Both the position numbers and the translations under genes were made by a program. Shown piece after piece: positions 1 through 7,433 of a stretch of DNA of 17,345 nucleotides. Below the pieces are notes generated by a model that was given only the letters and a program-made list of their open reading frames with translations, had not been told where the DNA came from and ran no database searches. Numbering within the stretch: position 1 is the first letter of the stretch; each line of letters starts with the position of its first letter. The stretch comes from Candidatus Melainabacteria bacterium. Its GTDB lineage: Bacteria > Cyanobacteriota > Vampirovibrionia > Obscuribacterales > Obscuribacteraceae. Where the stretch lies: positions 1-17,345 of the forward strand of contig PLXC01000039.1 in NCBI GenBank assembly GCA_003151275.1. Reading direction: 5' to 3'.

Positions 1-2
1 CT

Positions 3-50
3 GTCGGCAAGCGCTATGGACAAGTAATGAAAGAGTTCTCTGGACGCTAA
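3..50 (+). CDS. C-terminal end of an unidentified upstream gene (partial)
   Basis: In frame 3 the window opens inside a reading frame that ends at TAA 48-50 and would give a 15-residue tail, VGKRYGQVMKEFSGR. Its composition resembles a genuine soluble protein C-terminus, and it stops 34 bp before the first possible start of the metal ATPase gene, a spacing that would fit co-transcription. The piece is too short to assign a family. Frame 2 is also open from the window edge to a TGA at 164-166, but its residues look non-coding. Confidence 0.3.
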   Translation, partial: VGKRYGQVMKEFSGR

Positions 51-84
51 AGCCATCATGCCAGCTGGCGGGCCCTGAACCGCC

Positions 85-2103
85 ATGCTTATCGATTCCG
101 TGCTTTACTATGACTGTAAAAATCAGGACCAACGCGTATCTCAACATGATCGGATCGGCCCAATGAAAACCGCCTCAGACCATCCGCCTTCCGGAGGCGC
201 CGGGAAATCCAAGCCCAGTCAAGAGCCGCATCTCGAACGGCCATGGACATCACTTTCCGGTATCTGGCACCACAAGTCCACGATCATCGCCGCACTGTGC
301 ATAGTGGCAATCATTTTGCATCTGGTGCTCCGGTTCGGTGCCCACACCAATCCCCACACTTACCAAATGCCCTTGCTATGTACGCTCGTTCTAGGCGGAC
401 TACCGCTTCTCTATGACCTACTCCGCAAGCTCCTGAAGCGGGATTTTGGCTCCGATCTGCTCGGTGGAATTTCGATCATCACTTCCATCCTGCTCGGCGA
501 ATACCTGGCAGGCTCGATTATCGTTCTCATGCTCTCTGGTGGAGAAGCCCTGGAAAGTTACGCATTGCGCAGCGCCTCTTCTGTGCTGGCCGCGCTGGCT
601 AAGCGGGTGCCTTCGATCGCTCATCGTAAAGGCGAATCCGAAATCGTGGACGTGGAGCTTAATGATGTTGCTGTGGGGGACACGCTCGTAATCTACCCGC
701 ATGATATTTGCCCGGTGGACGGCGTTGTAATTGATGGACACGGCGTCATGGATGAATCCTACCTGACAGGCGAACCATTCCAGATCACAAAGACCACAGG
801 CTCGACCGTGATCTCAGGCGCGATCAACGGAGAATTTGCTCTGACCATCCAGACAACCAAACTAGCTGCCGATTCACGCTACGCAAAGATCATGGAAGTG
901 ATGCGCGAGTCCGAAGACAAGCGACCACAGCTGCGACGTCTTGGCGATAGCTTGGGCGCGATTTATACTCCAGTGGCCCTGACAGTAGCCCTACTTGCCT
1001 GGGCGTTCAGCGGAGAAGCGATTCGCTTCCTGGCGGTGCTGGTAATCGCCACGCCTTGCCCCTTGCTGATCTCGATACCAATAGCCATCATCGGATCGAT
1101 TTCCCTTTGCGCCCGCCGGGCGATCATCGTCAAGAGCCCGGTCGTGCTCGAGCAAATCGCCGGGTGTCGAACCGCGATTTTTGACAAAACAGGGACGCTG
1201 ACTTATGGCGAGCCGAAGCTGACTGAACAACTGATCGCACCGGGCTTCGCTCAAAAGGAAGTGCTCACCCTCGTGGCTGGTCTGGAAGGATATTCGAAAC
1301 ATCCACTAGCGCGGGCAATTCTTGCAGCAGCGAAAGCAGAAGGGATCGCAGTGCCGGAGTCATCCCAAGTGAGCGAGCCACCCGGTCAGGGACTGTGTGG
1401 TACAGTCTCAGGCAGGCAGGTGCAAATTACCAGCCGCAAGCAGCTCGGTGCTCAACAGGTTCCCGGTGTCGATCAACTTCCCCCTGTTGCCGGCGGACTA
1501 GAGTGCGTGGTGATCATTGATGGGCTTTACGCAGCGGCCTTACGGTTTCGCGATGCGCCACGCGCTGAGAGCCACTCTTTCGTCAGCCATCTGGGACCGA
1601 AGCATGACTTCAACCGCGTTATGATCGTGTCAGGAGATCGCGAGTCAGAGGTGCACTACCTCGCCGAACAAGTTGGCATAACCGAAGTGCACGCCCAGAA
1701 GAGTCCTGAAGATAAACTGGCCATCGTGCGCGAGGAAACCGCCGCCGCCAAAACACTTTATGTAGGAGACGGCATTAACGACGCACCATCCATGATGGCA
1801 GCTACAGTGGGCATGGCAATCGGACAGAACAGCGACGTGACTGCAGAAGCAGCGGGCGTAGTGATCATGGATAACTCACTTGAAAAAGTGGACGAGTTCA
1901 TGCACATCAGCCGACGAATGCGCTCCATCGCACTGCAGAGCGCGGTGGGTGGCATGGCGCTAAGCGTCATCGGCATGGTCTTCGCAGCAACCGGGCACTT
2001 AAGTCCAGTGAGCGGAGCAATCACCCAGGAAGTGATTGACATTCTTTCCGTGCTGAATGCCTTGCGAGCCGCCTTTCCACCCAAAGTAATTCATGATCTC
2101 TAA
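85..2103 (+). CDS. P1B-type heavy-metal-translocating ATPase with TPC motif
   Basis: A membrane pump that uses ATP to move a transition-metal ion across the inner membrane. Numbered from the ATG at 85 (672 aa), it has membrane segments near 64-83, 94-114 and 122-150, and the actuator TGEP at 228-231. A membrane pair spans 290-340 with the metal-site motif TPC at 323-325. The phosphorylation motif DKTGT has Asp367, the P1B-specific HP is at 406-407, and the hinge GDGINDAP is at 561-568; two last helices end in NALR. There is no N-terminal CXXC metal-binding domain and no C-terminal haemerythrin tail. CPC is the copper/zinc signature. TPC falls in the poorly defined P1B-5-like groups (nickel or iron have been proposed), so the ion is not assigned. 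The start is uncertain: neither ATG 85 nor ATG 163 has a clear ribosome site, and the first 26 residues look atypical. Its GC content appears higher than its neighbours'. It is convergent with kinase 1. Confidence 0.9.
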   Translation: MLIDSVLYYDCKNQDQRVSQHDRIGPMKTASDHPPSGGAGKSKPSQEPHLERPWTSLSGIWHHKSTIIAALCIVAIILHLVLRFGAHTNPHTYQMPLLCTLVLGGLPLLYDLLRKLLKRDFGSDLLGGISIITSILLGEYLAGSIIVLMLSGGEALESYALRSASSVLAALAKRVPSIAHRKGESEIVDVELNDVAVGDTLVIYPHDICPVDGVVIDGHGVMDESYLTGEPFQITKTTGSTVISGAINGEFALTIQTTKLAADSRYAKIMEVMRESEDKRPQLRRLGDSLGAIYTPVALTVALLAWAFSGEAIRFLAVLVIATPCPLLISIPIAIIGSISLCARRAIIVKSPVVLEQIAGCRTAIFDKTGTLTYGEPKLTEQLIAPGFAQKEVLTLVAGLEGYSKHPLARAILAAAKAEGIAVPESSQVSEPPGQGLCGTVSGRQVQITSRKQLGAQQVPGVDQLPPVAGGLECVVIIDGLYAAALRFRDAPRAESHSFVSHLGPKHDFNRVMIVSGDRESEVHYLAEQVGITEVHAQKSPEDKLAIVREETAAAKTLYVGDGINDAPSMMAATVGMAIGQNSDVTAEAAGVVIMDNSLEKVDEFMHISRRMRSIALQSAVGGMALSVIGMVFAATGHLSPVSGAITQEVIDILSVLNALRAAFPPKVIHDL

Positions 2104-2143
2104 CATCGCTAGAAACACCTTGAAAAATCCCACTTTTCTTTGG

Positions 2144-3955
2144 TCACAAAGTTAGTTTTCTCGGAACGCGAAACCAAAAATTACTTCCTATTTTTTCTCC
2201 ATTTACCATGTTACTTTCTACGCCAATCGATCCACCATGCTGCTCGACAATTGCTTTGCAAATGGCTAGACCGAGTCCGCTTCCCCCTTTGACTCTCTCG
2301 TCGGCGGCGTCCACTTGTTTGAAACGCTCGAAGATTGCCTCTTTGAGATCATCTGGCACGCCACGCCCCTCGTCTTTGACCATGACCTTAAGCCAATCAG
2401 ATTCGTCCTGGACAATCACCGCTACTGATGCTTCTTTTGGTGAGAATTTGATCGCATTTGATAGCAAGTTGACTACTACTTGAACAAGCTTCTCTTCGTC
2501 AGCTTGAATTGTGACATCACTGCCGGATTGTACATCGATGCGAACTCCGCTCTGCTGTGCAAAACCCTGTATTGAACGAACTGAACGCTCAATAATTGCA
2601 GACACGGAGGCAGGTGCAATATGCAACTCAAGCTTGCCTGATTCCATTTGTTCGATGTCGAGAAGATTATTCACCAGTCCAATCAGTCGCTTAACGTTAT
2701 CCTCCGCAACTCGCACTTTATTGTCTCCCTCGCCTGCCAGGTGCCCTCGTGCTCCGAGACGGGAGAGAGCATCGTTAATTGCGATCAGGGGAGCCTTGAG
2801 ATCATCACTGACCAGGGCGATGAATTCTCTTTTGATTCGATCCATCTCTTTGCGTTCGGTAATATCACTGGCCATGCAAAACCATGACTTTTCGTCGGGC
2901 GACCAGTAGACCGACCACGAGATGTCTGCAAGTGTGCCGTTGCAACGCACAATGCGATTCTCGAAAGTTTGCACCGCTTTTTGTCCAATTGCTTGACTGA
3001 TGTTTTCTAGTGTTTGAGCGACATCTTCCCTGTAGACAATCTGACTGATGCGAGTGCCGAGCATGTCCTCAGGCCCGTAGCCAAAGATTTTTAACGAAGA
3101 TGGGTTTATGGCAGCGATTTTGCCTTCACCGTCAATTGTGCAGATCACGTCGAGAGCATTGTTTACTGCCGCCGTCTCCTTGCGGACACTCTCCTCAAGC
3201 GATAAGGCCATAACGCGAAAGAACTTATCGAGTTGGGCAATTTCGTCTGTTCCTCCGAGTTGTGGATTTAACGGACGTCTCGAAGCAAGACGCATGGTGT
3301 TATCGATCAAGACACCCAGGCGACTTGAAGTACTCCTGTTGAACGAAGTTGCCACAAGGCAGACTACAATGATACTGAATGTGGTGCCAATCAACAAGAG
3401 GAGATTCAGCTTCTCCAGATAATCTTGCTCCACTTCCCCTCCAGTCTTCTGAATCACAGCCTGCTGTGCGATCAGTTGATCCGTCGCCTCAAAAAGGCGA
3501 GCGCTTTCCGCTTGCATTTCGGCAAAAGCCTTCATTGCACCGGCAGTATCACCCTGACTGAGAAAGTTTTGAGCGGACTTCAGCCTGCTCATGCACTCGT
3601 CGTTCAAAAGCCGCATTTTTTGGTACGACTCGCGTTCCGGAGGACTGTTCTTGACGAGATCTTCAATAGCCAAACTCTCCTTTTCAATTTGATCGCTTAA
3701 CGCTTGATACTTGGGGTGATAGCCAGCACTCTGGCTGAGGTGATAAATAACACCGGTCGCACCGACTTCCACCATAAGCCTGAGCAAAGCATTGGCATGA
3801 GTTGTCACATCGCAAGCATGTCCCTCGGCCATAGTGGCAAGCTCCGCTCGCTTAACTAACACCGACACCGCGCCAAGGAAGGAAAGCTCAATCGCAAGCG
3901 GGATGGCAACTAGTTGGATCAGGGTTTTGAAAGAGAGTGTGAGGTTGATCTTCAT
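2144..3955 (-). CDS. PAS sensor histidine kinase homologue lacking the phospho-acceptor His (kinase 1)
   Basis: A membrane sensor of the two-component family. Numbered from the ATG at 3955 (603 aa; a TTG one codon earlier is an alternative), it has TM1 at about 10-35 and a helical extracytoplasmic sensor at about 36-182. TM2 lies at about 184-205, then a HAMP-like linker to 258, a PAS domain at about 262-366 (ending DITERKEMDR), a dimerisation helix region at about 372-440 and an ATPase domain at about 484-600. The ATP-binding boxes look sound: N box with Asn500, G1 as DEGRG at 528-532, and G2 as GSGLGL at 558-563. The H box reads VSDDLKAPL, so Asp384 stands where the phosphorylated His belongs (codons agt gat gat). 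It probably binds ATP but cannot phosphorylate itself in the usual way. It lies 58 bp downstream of kinase 2, its paralogue, and is probably the last gene of the USP-kinase set. No receiver domain is fused or adjacent. Confidence 0.88.
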   Translation of the reverse strand: MKINLTLSFKTLIQLVAIPLAIELSFLGAVSVLVKRAELATMAEGHACDVTTHANALLRLMVEVGATGVIYHLSQSAGYHPKYQALSDQIEKESLAIEDLVKNSPPERESYQKMRLLNDECMSRLKSAQNFLSQGDTAGAMKAFAEMQAESARLFEATDQLIAQQAVIQKTGGEVEQDYLEKLNLLLLIGTTFSIIVVCLVATSFNRSTSSRLGVLIDNTMRLASRRPLNPQLGGTDEIAQLDKFFRVMALSLEESVRKETAAVNNALDVICTIDGEGKIAAINPSSLKIFGYGPEDMLGTRISQIVYREDVAQTLENISQAIGQKAVQTFENRIVRCNGTLADISWSVYWSPDEKSWFCMASDITERKEMDRIKREFIALVSDDLKAPLIAINDALSRLGARGHLAGEGDNKVRVAEDNVKRLIGLVNNLLDIEQMESGKLELHIAPASVSAIIERSVRSIQGFAQQSGVRIDVQSGSDVTIQADEEKLVQVVVNLLSNAIKFSPKEASVAVIVQDESDWLKVMVKDEGRGVPDDLKEAIFERFKQVDAADERVKGGSGLGLAICKAIVEQHGGSIGVESNMVNGEKIGSNFWFRVPRKLTL

Positions 3956-4013
3956 CAAGAGTTATCTCTGGCCATTATGGTTCTCTTAAGGACAAGGGCA
4001 ATGCCAATATAGT

Positions 4014-5807
4014 TCAAACGGGGCTAACTGGTATCAGACACCAAAACCTATTGCCTTGTCCATCGTTGCTTTCCACGCCCATTTTGCCTCCATGTTTTTC
4101 GACAATCGCCTTGCAAATGGCCAGTCCGATTCTAGTTGCCGGCTCCTGCCATTGCTTAGCTGCTCCCATCGGTGCAAATCGGTCAAAGATAGACTCTCTC
4201 AATTCATCTGGTATCTCTGACGCCTGGTCTGCAACTTCGAATTTAACCCAATCCATGCCAGCTTTCGCAGAGAGAGAGATTGTACTTTCCTGATCGGAAA
4301 ACTTAATCGCGTTTGCTAAAAGCGTGGTGAGAACCCAAATCAAGCGGTCGCCATCAACTGATATGCTCATCGCCGGTGCTGAAATAAAGTCGATCTTGAT
4401 TGAACGCTGTTCCGCCGAAGGCGATACCAAATTTAGGGCTCGATTGAGGAGAAAATTGAGCGAGGTGATCTCACAGTACAGCGTGAACTGACCCGATTCG
4501 ATCTTCTCCATATCCAGGACATTATTTACTAGGGCAGTCAACTGCTCGACGCTGTCTCTGGCAACGGAAATGTCGCCACTGTCTACTTCTGCAAGCTCTC
4601 CGTATGCACCGGCAGAGGCAACATCAAGAAACATTTGGATCGTAGTCAGAGGGGTCCTGAGGTCATGACTGACCATAGCAACAAAATCGCGCTTCAGGCG
4701 CTCCACTTCTTTGCGTCCGGTAATGTCTCTGGCTACGCAAAACAGTGATTCTTCATCCTGCGACCACTTCGCCGACCATAGCATGTCGACAAAAGTTCCA
4801 TTCTTTTGTCGAATTTGATTCTCGAATGACGCCTCGGACTTCTCTTTCATCATTTGCTGCAATGCTCTTACGGTGGGCTCTTGGTCGACGACAATCTCGC
4901 TAAGCGAACGCCCCAAGAGATCGACAGGGGCGTATCCACAGATGCGCTCTATGGCAAGATTGATGGCTGTGAAATTCCCCTGTCGATCGATCGAGCAAAT
5001 CAGATCAGCGCTATGTTCCACGATTGCCCTTTCCCGCCTGGTCATCTCATCGACCGAGATGGCCATGTCACGAAATACATTATCGAGAAGGGCAATCTCG
5101 TCATCGCCAGCGATCATGGGGGTGAGAACCTGACCGCGCGAAAGACGGACGGTGTTGTCCATAAGCGCCTTCAGTCGATGCACTATTCCTCTATGGAAAT
5201 AGACAGCAAAGAAGAGTGCGATCAAGATGTTCAGCGTCACACCGCCAATCAAAAGAACTTCAATGCGCTTTCGGTAAGCCTCTTGAGCACTCTTTGCCGC
5301 TTCCAGATTGCTCTGCTGTTCAGTCAGGATCTGGTTGGTGGACACAATCGACTTGTCAATCCGACGCTTCAATGAGCGCCCTTCGGAGATTACAGCAAGA
5401 GCATTACCGGCCTTGAGATCTTCATTTATGGCTGTGAGGCTCTCTCTAAAATGCCTGAACTGCAACTCCAACTCAGAAAACATGGACTCTTGATGCGGAT
5501 GATCACGGATCAATTCTCTGAGCGCATCAGTTTCGTTATCGGCGAGCTGCGCACCGCTCTTGAGGGCTGCAATAGCGGTGGTGCCGTTTGCAAGCTGTGA
5601 CTGCATGGCGGCGTTGCCAGAAGTCAACGAAACCCGCAGTAAAGCAGTCAAATGAAGCTCAACTTCTCGCGCTTGCCGCTCTTGCTTTCGCTCAACTTCA
5701 ATCTGGTGCAAAAGCGAAACAAGAACAGCCACGAACGTCAGCTGGAGAAATAAGGGCACAAGAACGAGGATCCAGACTTTGTATGGAATTGGTAGACTGA
5801 CACGCAT
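4014..5807 (-). CDS. PAS sensor histidine kinase with degraded G1/G2 ATP boxes (kinase 2)
   Basis: A membrane sensor kinase with the same architecture as kinase 1. Numbered from the ATG at 5807 (597 aa; TTG 5816 would add three residues), it has TM1 at about 9-32, a helical extracytoplasmic domain to about 180, and TM2 at about 184-204. HAMP runs to about 255, PAS spans about 260-365 (ending DITGRKEVER), followed by HisKA and an ATPase-like domain. The H box is canonical (VSHDLRTPL, His381) and the N box keeps Asn499. The G1 box, normally DxGxG, reads DQASE at 527-531. The G2 box, normally GxGLGL, reads ATRIGL at 557-562. Losing four of the usual glycines should impair ATP-lid function and weaken or abolish ATP binding. 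It follows the USP gene by 119 bp on the same strand and precedes kinase 1. It may be a phospho-accepting partner rather than an autonomous kinase. Confidence 0.88.
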   Translation of the reverse strand: MRVSLPIPYKVWILVLVPLFLQLTFVAVLVSLLHQIEVERKQERQAREVELHLTALLRVSLTSGNAAMQSQLANGTTAIAALKSGAQLADNETDALRELIRDHPHQESMFSELELQFRHFRESLTAINEDLKAGNALAVISEGRSLKRRIDKSIVSTNQILTEQQSNLEAAKSAQEAYRKRIEVLLIGGVTLNILIALFFAVYFHRGIVHRLKALMDNTVRLSRGQVLTPMIAGDDEIALLDNVFRDMAISVDEMTRRERAIVEHSADLICSIDRQGNFTAINLAIERICGYAPVDLLGRSLSEIVVDQEPTVRALQQMMKEKSEASFENQIRQKNGTFVDMLWSAKWSQDEESLFCVARDITGRKEVERLKRDFVAMVSHDLRTPLTTIQMFLDVASAGAYGELAEVDSGDISVARDSVEQLTALVNNVLDMEKIESGQFTLYCEITSLNFLLNRALNLVSPSAEQRSIKIDFISAPAMSISVDGDRLIWVLTTLLANAIKFSDQESTISLSAKAGMDWVKFEVADQASEIPDELRESIFDRFAPMGAAKQWQEPATRIGLAICKAIVEKHGGKMGVESNDGQGNRFWCLIPVSPV

Positions 5808-5926
5808 TAAATTCAATAACTCACAACGACCTCATTGTCGCTAGCAATCATACCTGCAGGATTGGCAAGCAGCTTAAACCACGACTCCTTCATCGCTGTC
5901 AATTGAAGTGAGAATATGCTCGCAAC

Positions 5927-6832
5927 TCAGATGATTATATGCATCTTTGCCGGTTTTTTTGATGGCACGCGTGTTACTTCGACTGAACAATGAGCGTGCG
6001 TAACAACCGCATCTGAAACACTTCCGAGAAAAACTCGTTCCATTAAATTGCGTCCGTGAGAACCCATGACGATCAAAGTGGCAGGCCATTGCCCGGCAAA
6101 GGCCAGAATCTGTTCACGCGGATCTCCTTCAAGCACTTCATAGCTGGCGCATCCAGCAACCAAGGCACTATTAATGCGTGCAACAGCCGAAGCCAATGCT
6201 GCTGCAGCCTCAAGGCGAAGCTCTTCCTGCCTCAGCGTCACCACACTGACACGCTCCGGATCAACATTCATGTAGTGATGCTCAGCAGCCAATACAGTGA
6301 TGCATTTGAATTTGGTTTGGTCCGGCCAAGCTGACTCTAATATGTGCTCAAGCGCGTGTTCGGAATGCGCGGAATGATCGAGGGCAACGACAACGTTGTT
6401 ATTTTCTTGCTGATCAGCAAACTTTCTCACTATTCGCACCGCGCATGGAGCTCCCATAAGCACTGAGCGAGAGATGCTTCCCAGCAGAAACCTGGTCATA
6501 CCACTTCGACCGTGTGAACCGATCACAATGAGGTTTGCCTTAAACTCTTCAGCGGCGCTGATGATCTTTTGATCGGCATAACCATCTAGAAGTGCACCTG
6601 TAACCTTTACCTGAGGCAATGCTGTCTGCATGTTCTCGATGGTCGTGGCAATGTATTTTCTGGCACTCTCAATTTCCTTTTCCTTGACACCCTCAAGGGC
6701 CGGGAGTGGCTCAAAGAAATCCTCAACCATGATCACGTGTAGCTCAGATCCCGGACTGAACTTCATGTTCAACGCAGTTTCGATGGCGGCTTGTGAACAT
6801 TCTGAGCTGTCGGTTGCGACTAATACTTTCAT
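5927..6832 (-). CDS. Tandem universal stress protein (two UspA domains), USP-1
   Basis: A soluble cytoplasmic protein of 301 aa made of two UspA folds, about 1-137 and 145-290. Both carry the ATP-binding signature G-x2-G-x9-G-S: GSHGRSGMTRFLLGS at 105-119 and GSHGRNLMERVFLGS at 257-271. It is therefore expected to bind ATP in both halves. Tandem USPs act in survival under starvation, redox or respiratory stress, but the specific role cannot be read from sequence. The ATG at 6832 is preceded by AGGA about 10 nt upstream. It heads the co-directional set with kinases 2 and 1, which suggests shared transcription and perhaps a role as a stress effector or modulator of these sensors. A 10-bp perfect palindrome lies about 50 bp before the start. 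Confidence 0.93.
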   Translation of the reverse strand: MKVLVATDSSECSQAAIETALNMKFSPGSELHVIMVEDFFEPLPALEGVKEKEIESARKYIATTIENMQTALPQVKVTGALLDGYADQKIISAAEEFKANLIVIGSHGRSGMTRFLLGSISRSVLMGAPCAVRIVRKFADQQENNNVVVALDHSAHSEHALEHILESAWPDQTKFKCITVLAAEHHYMNVDPERVSVVTLRQEELRLEAAAALASAVARINSALVAGCASYEVLEGDPREQILAFAGQWPATLIVMGSHGRNLMERVFLGSVSDAVVTHAHCSVEVTRVPSKKPAKMHIII

Positions 6833-7139
6833 TTCAATTTCGTCCTATGCTTTGGTGTCGCAAATGCGATCCGTCTGTTTTAAGACCGGTCTAGAGCAAC
6901 AAGTATCTTTTTAAAGAGACACGACGCCAAAAGGCTCCGCTGAATTCAATTAGACCACCTACTCGCTCCTGATCAAATTGATCCAAAGGACGATATATGG
7001 GCAACGACAGTCAGCACTTAGAGGGATTTGCGTTTCGTGTGAAAGAATGACAATGTAAAGAAGAAGTTCCACAACTGGTAATAATATACTTTCCTACCAG
7101 TCGAAGCTTTGCGAAAGCAAGTGTCGCTGATGGTCAAGG
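6833..7139. other. Intergenic region upstream of USP-1
   Basis: This stretch has no credible gene. It should contain the promoter of the USP-1/kinase set, but no clear -35/-10 pair stands out. It contains the palindrome at 6883-6892, the symmetric GATCAAATTGATC at 6971-6983, and a 12-bp word (ATTAGACCACCT, 6949-6960) that recurs upstream of USP-3. Downstream it runs into the synthetase remnant. Confidence 0.5.
6883..6892. promoter_or_regulatory. 10-bp perfect palindrome upstream of USP-1
   Basis: AGACCGGTCT is self-complementary and lies 51-60 bp before the USP-1 start codon on the reverse strand, where an operator could sit. A 10-bp palindrome can arise by chance in a window of this size, and no second copy was noticed. 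It is listed as a possible operator only. Confidence 0.2.
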
Positions 7140-7142
7140 CTA

Positions 7143-7359
7143 GGGCTTGGTCGGAAGCCGACCTTGTTCCTGAATGTCACCTGAGGAAGTCGTCAAACGA
7201 TTAAGAGGAAACGACCATATCTCAAATCTCTGGATTCCCAGCGCCAAGGACTTCATTGCGGTGAAAGAACTTCCAGTTATGCCAACTGGCAAACTTGACC
7301 TCCGCAAAATAAAAAGCATAGCGGGAGCGTCGAAATTCGAGGTCATTGAATCGGTGTAG
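7143..7359 (+). pseudogene. Remnant of an acyl-CoA/acyl-ACP synthetase (AMP-forming) C-terminus
   Basis: Frame 1 at 7174-7359 encodes 61 residues whose core, NLWIPSAKDFIAVKELPV followed by MPTGKLDLRKIK, matches the C-terminal subdomain of AMP-forming acyl synthetases. The GK of the A10-type motif (PTGK) carries the catalytic Lys. It resembles the synthetase half of Aas-like enzymes (LWIP, LP..GTGKLDL). Just upstream, frame 3 (7143-7181) gives PTLFLNVT, which would join the conserved strand preceding SPEEVVKRL after a one-base frameshift. The rest of the roughly 500-residue enzyme is absent and stops interrupt the upstream region. This is read as a decayed gene fragment lying between the Mg ATPase and USP-1. 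A short expressed peptide is unlikely, as no ribosome site precedes 7174. Confidence 0.6.
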
Positions 7360-7433
7360 ATCCGGTAAGTCAGAAAGCCTTTGAAGGATTCACGCAGTGG
7401 ACCGATCCCGGTTTGGCACCAAAACAAACTCAC

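Noticed and set aside
2..166. Forward frame open from the window edge with a TGA overlapping ATG 163 (ATGA)
   Set aside because: The translation is rich in Cys, Pro and Trp and looks non-coding. The alternative frame ending at 50 gives a more natural C-terminus.
4854..5375. 173-codon forward open frame opposite kinase 2
   Set aside because: It is antisense to a well-supported kinase covering PAS to the sensor region, with no domain-like content or ribosome site.
6971..6983. GATCAAATTGATC as an FNR/CRP-type operator
   Set aside because: FNR sites read TTGAT-N4-ATCAA. Here the half-sites are in the reverse order and almost touch, so the match is not valid.
7140..7433. 97-codon reverse-strand open frame between the Mg ATPase and USP-1
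   Set aside because: It has no ribosome site or recognisable features and overlaps the opposite-strand synthetase remnant, which has a clear motif.
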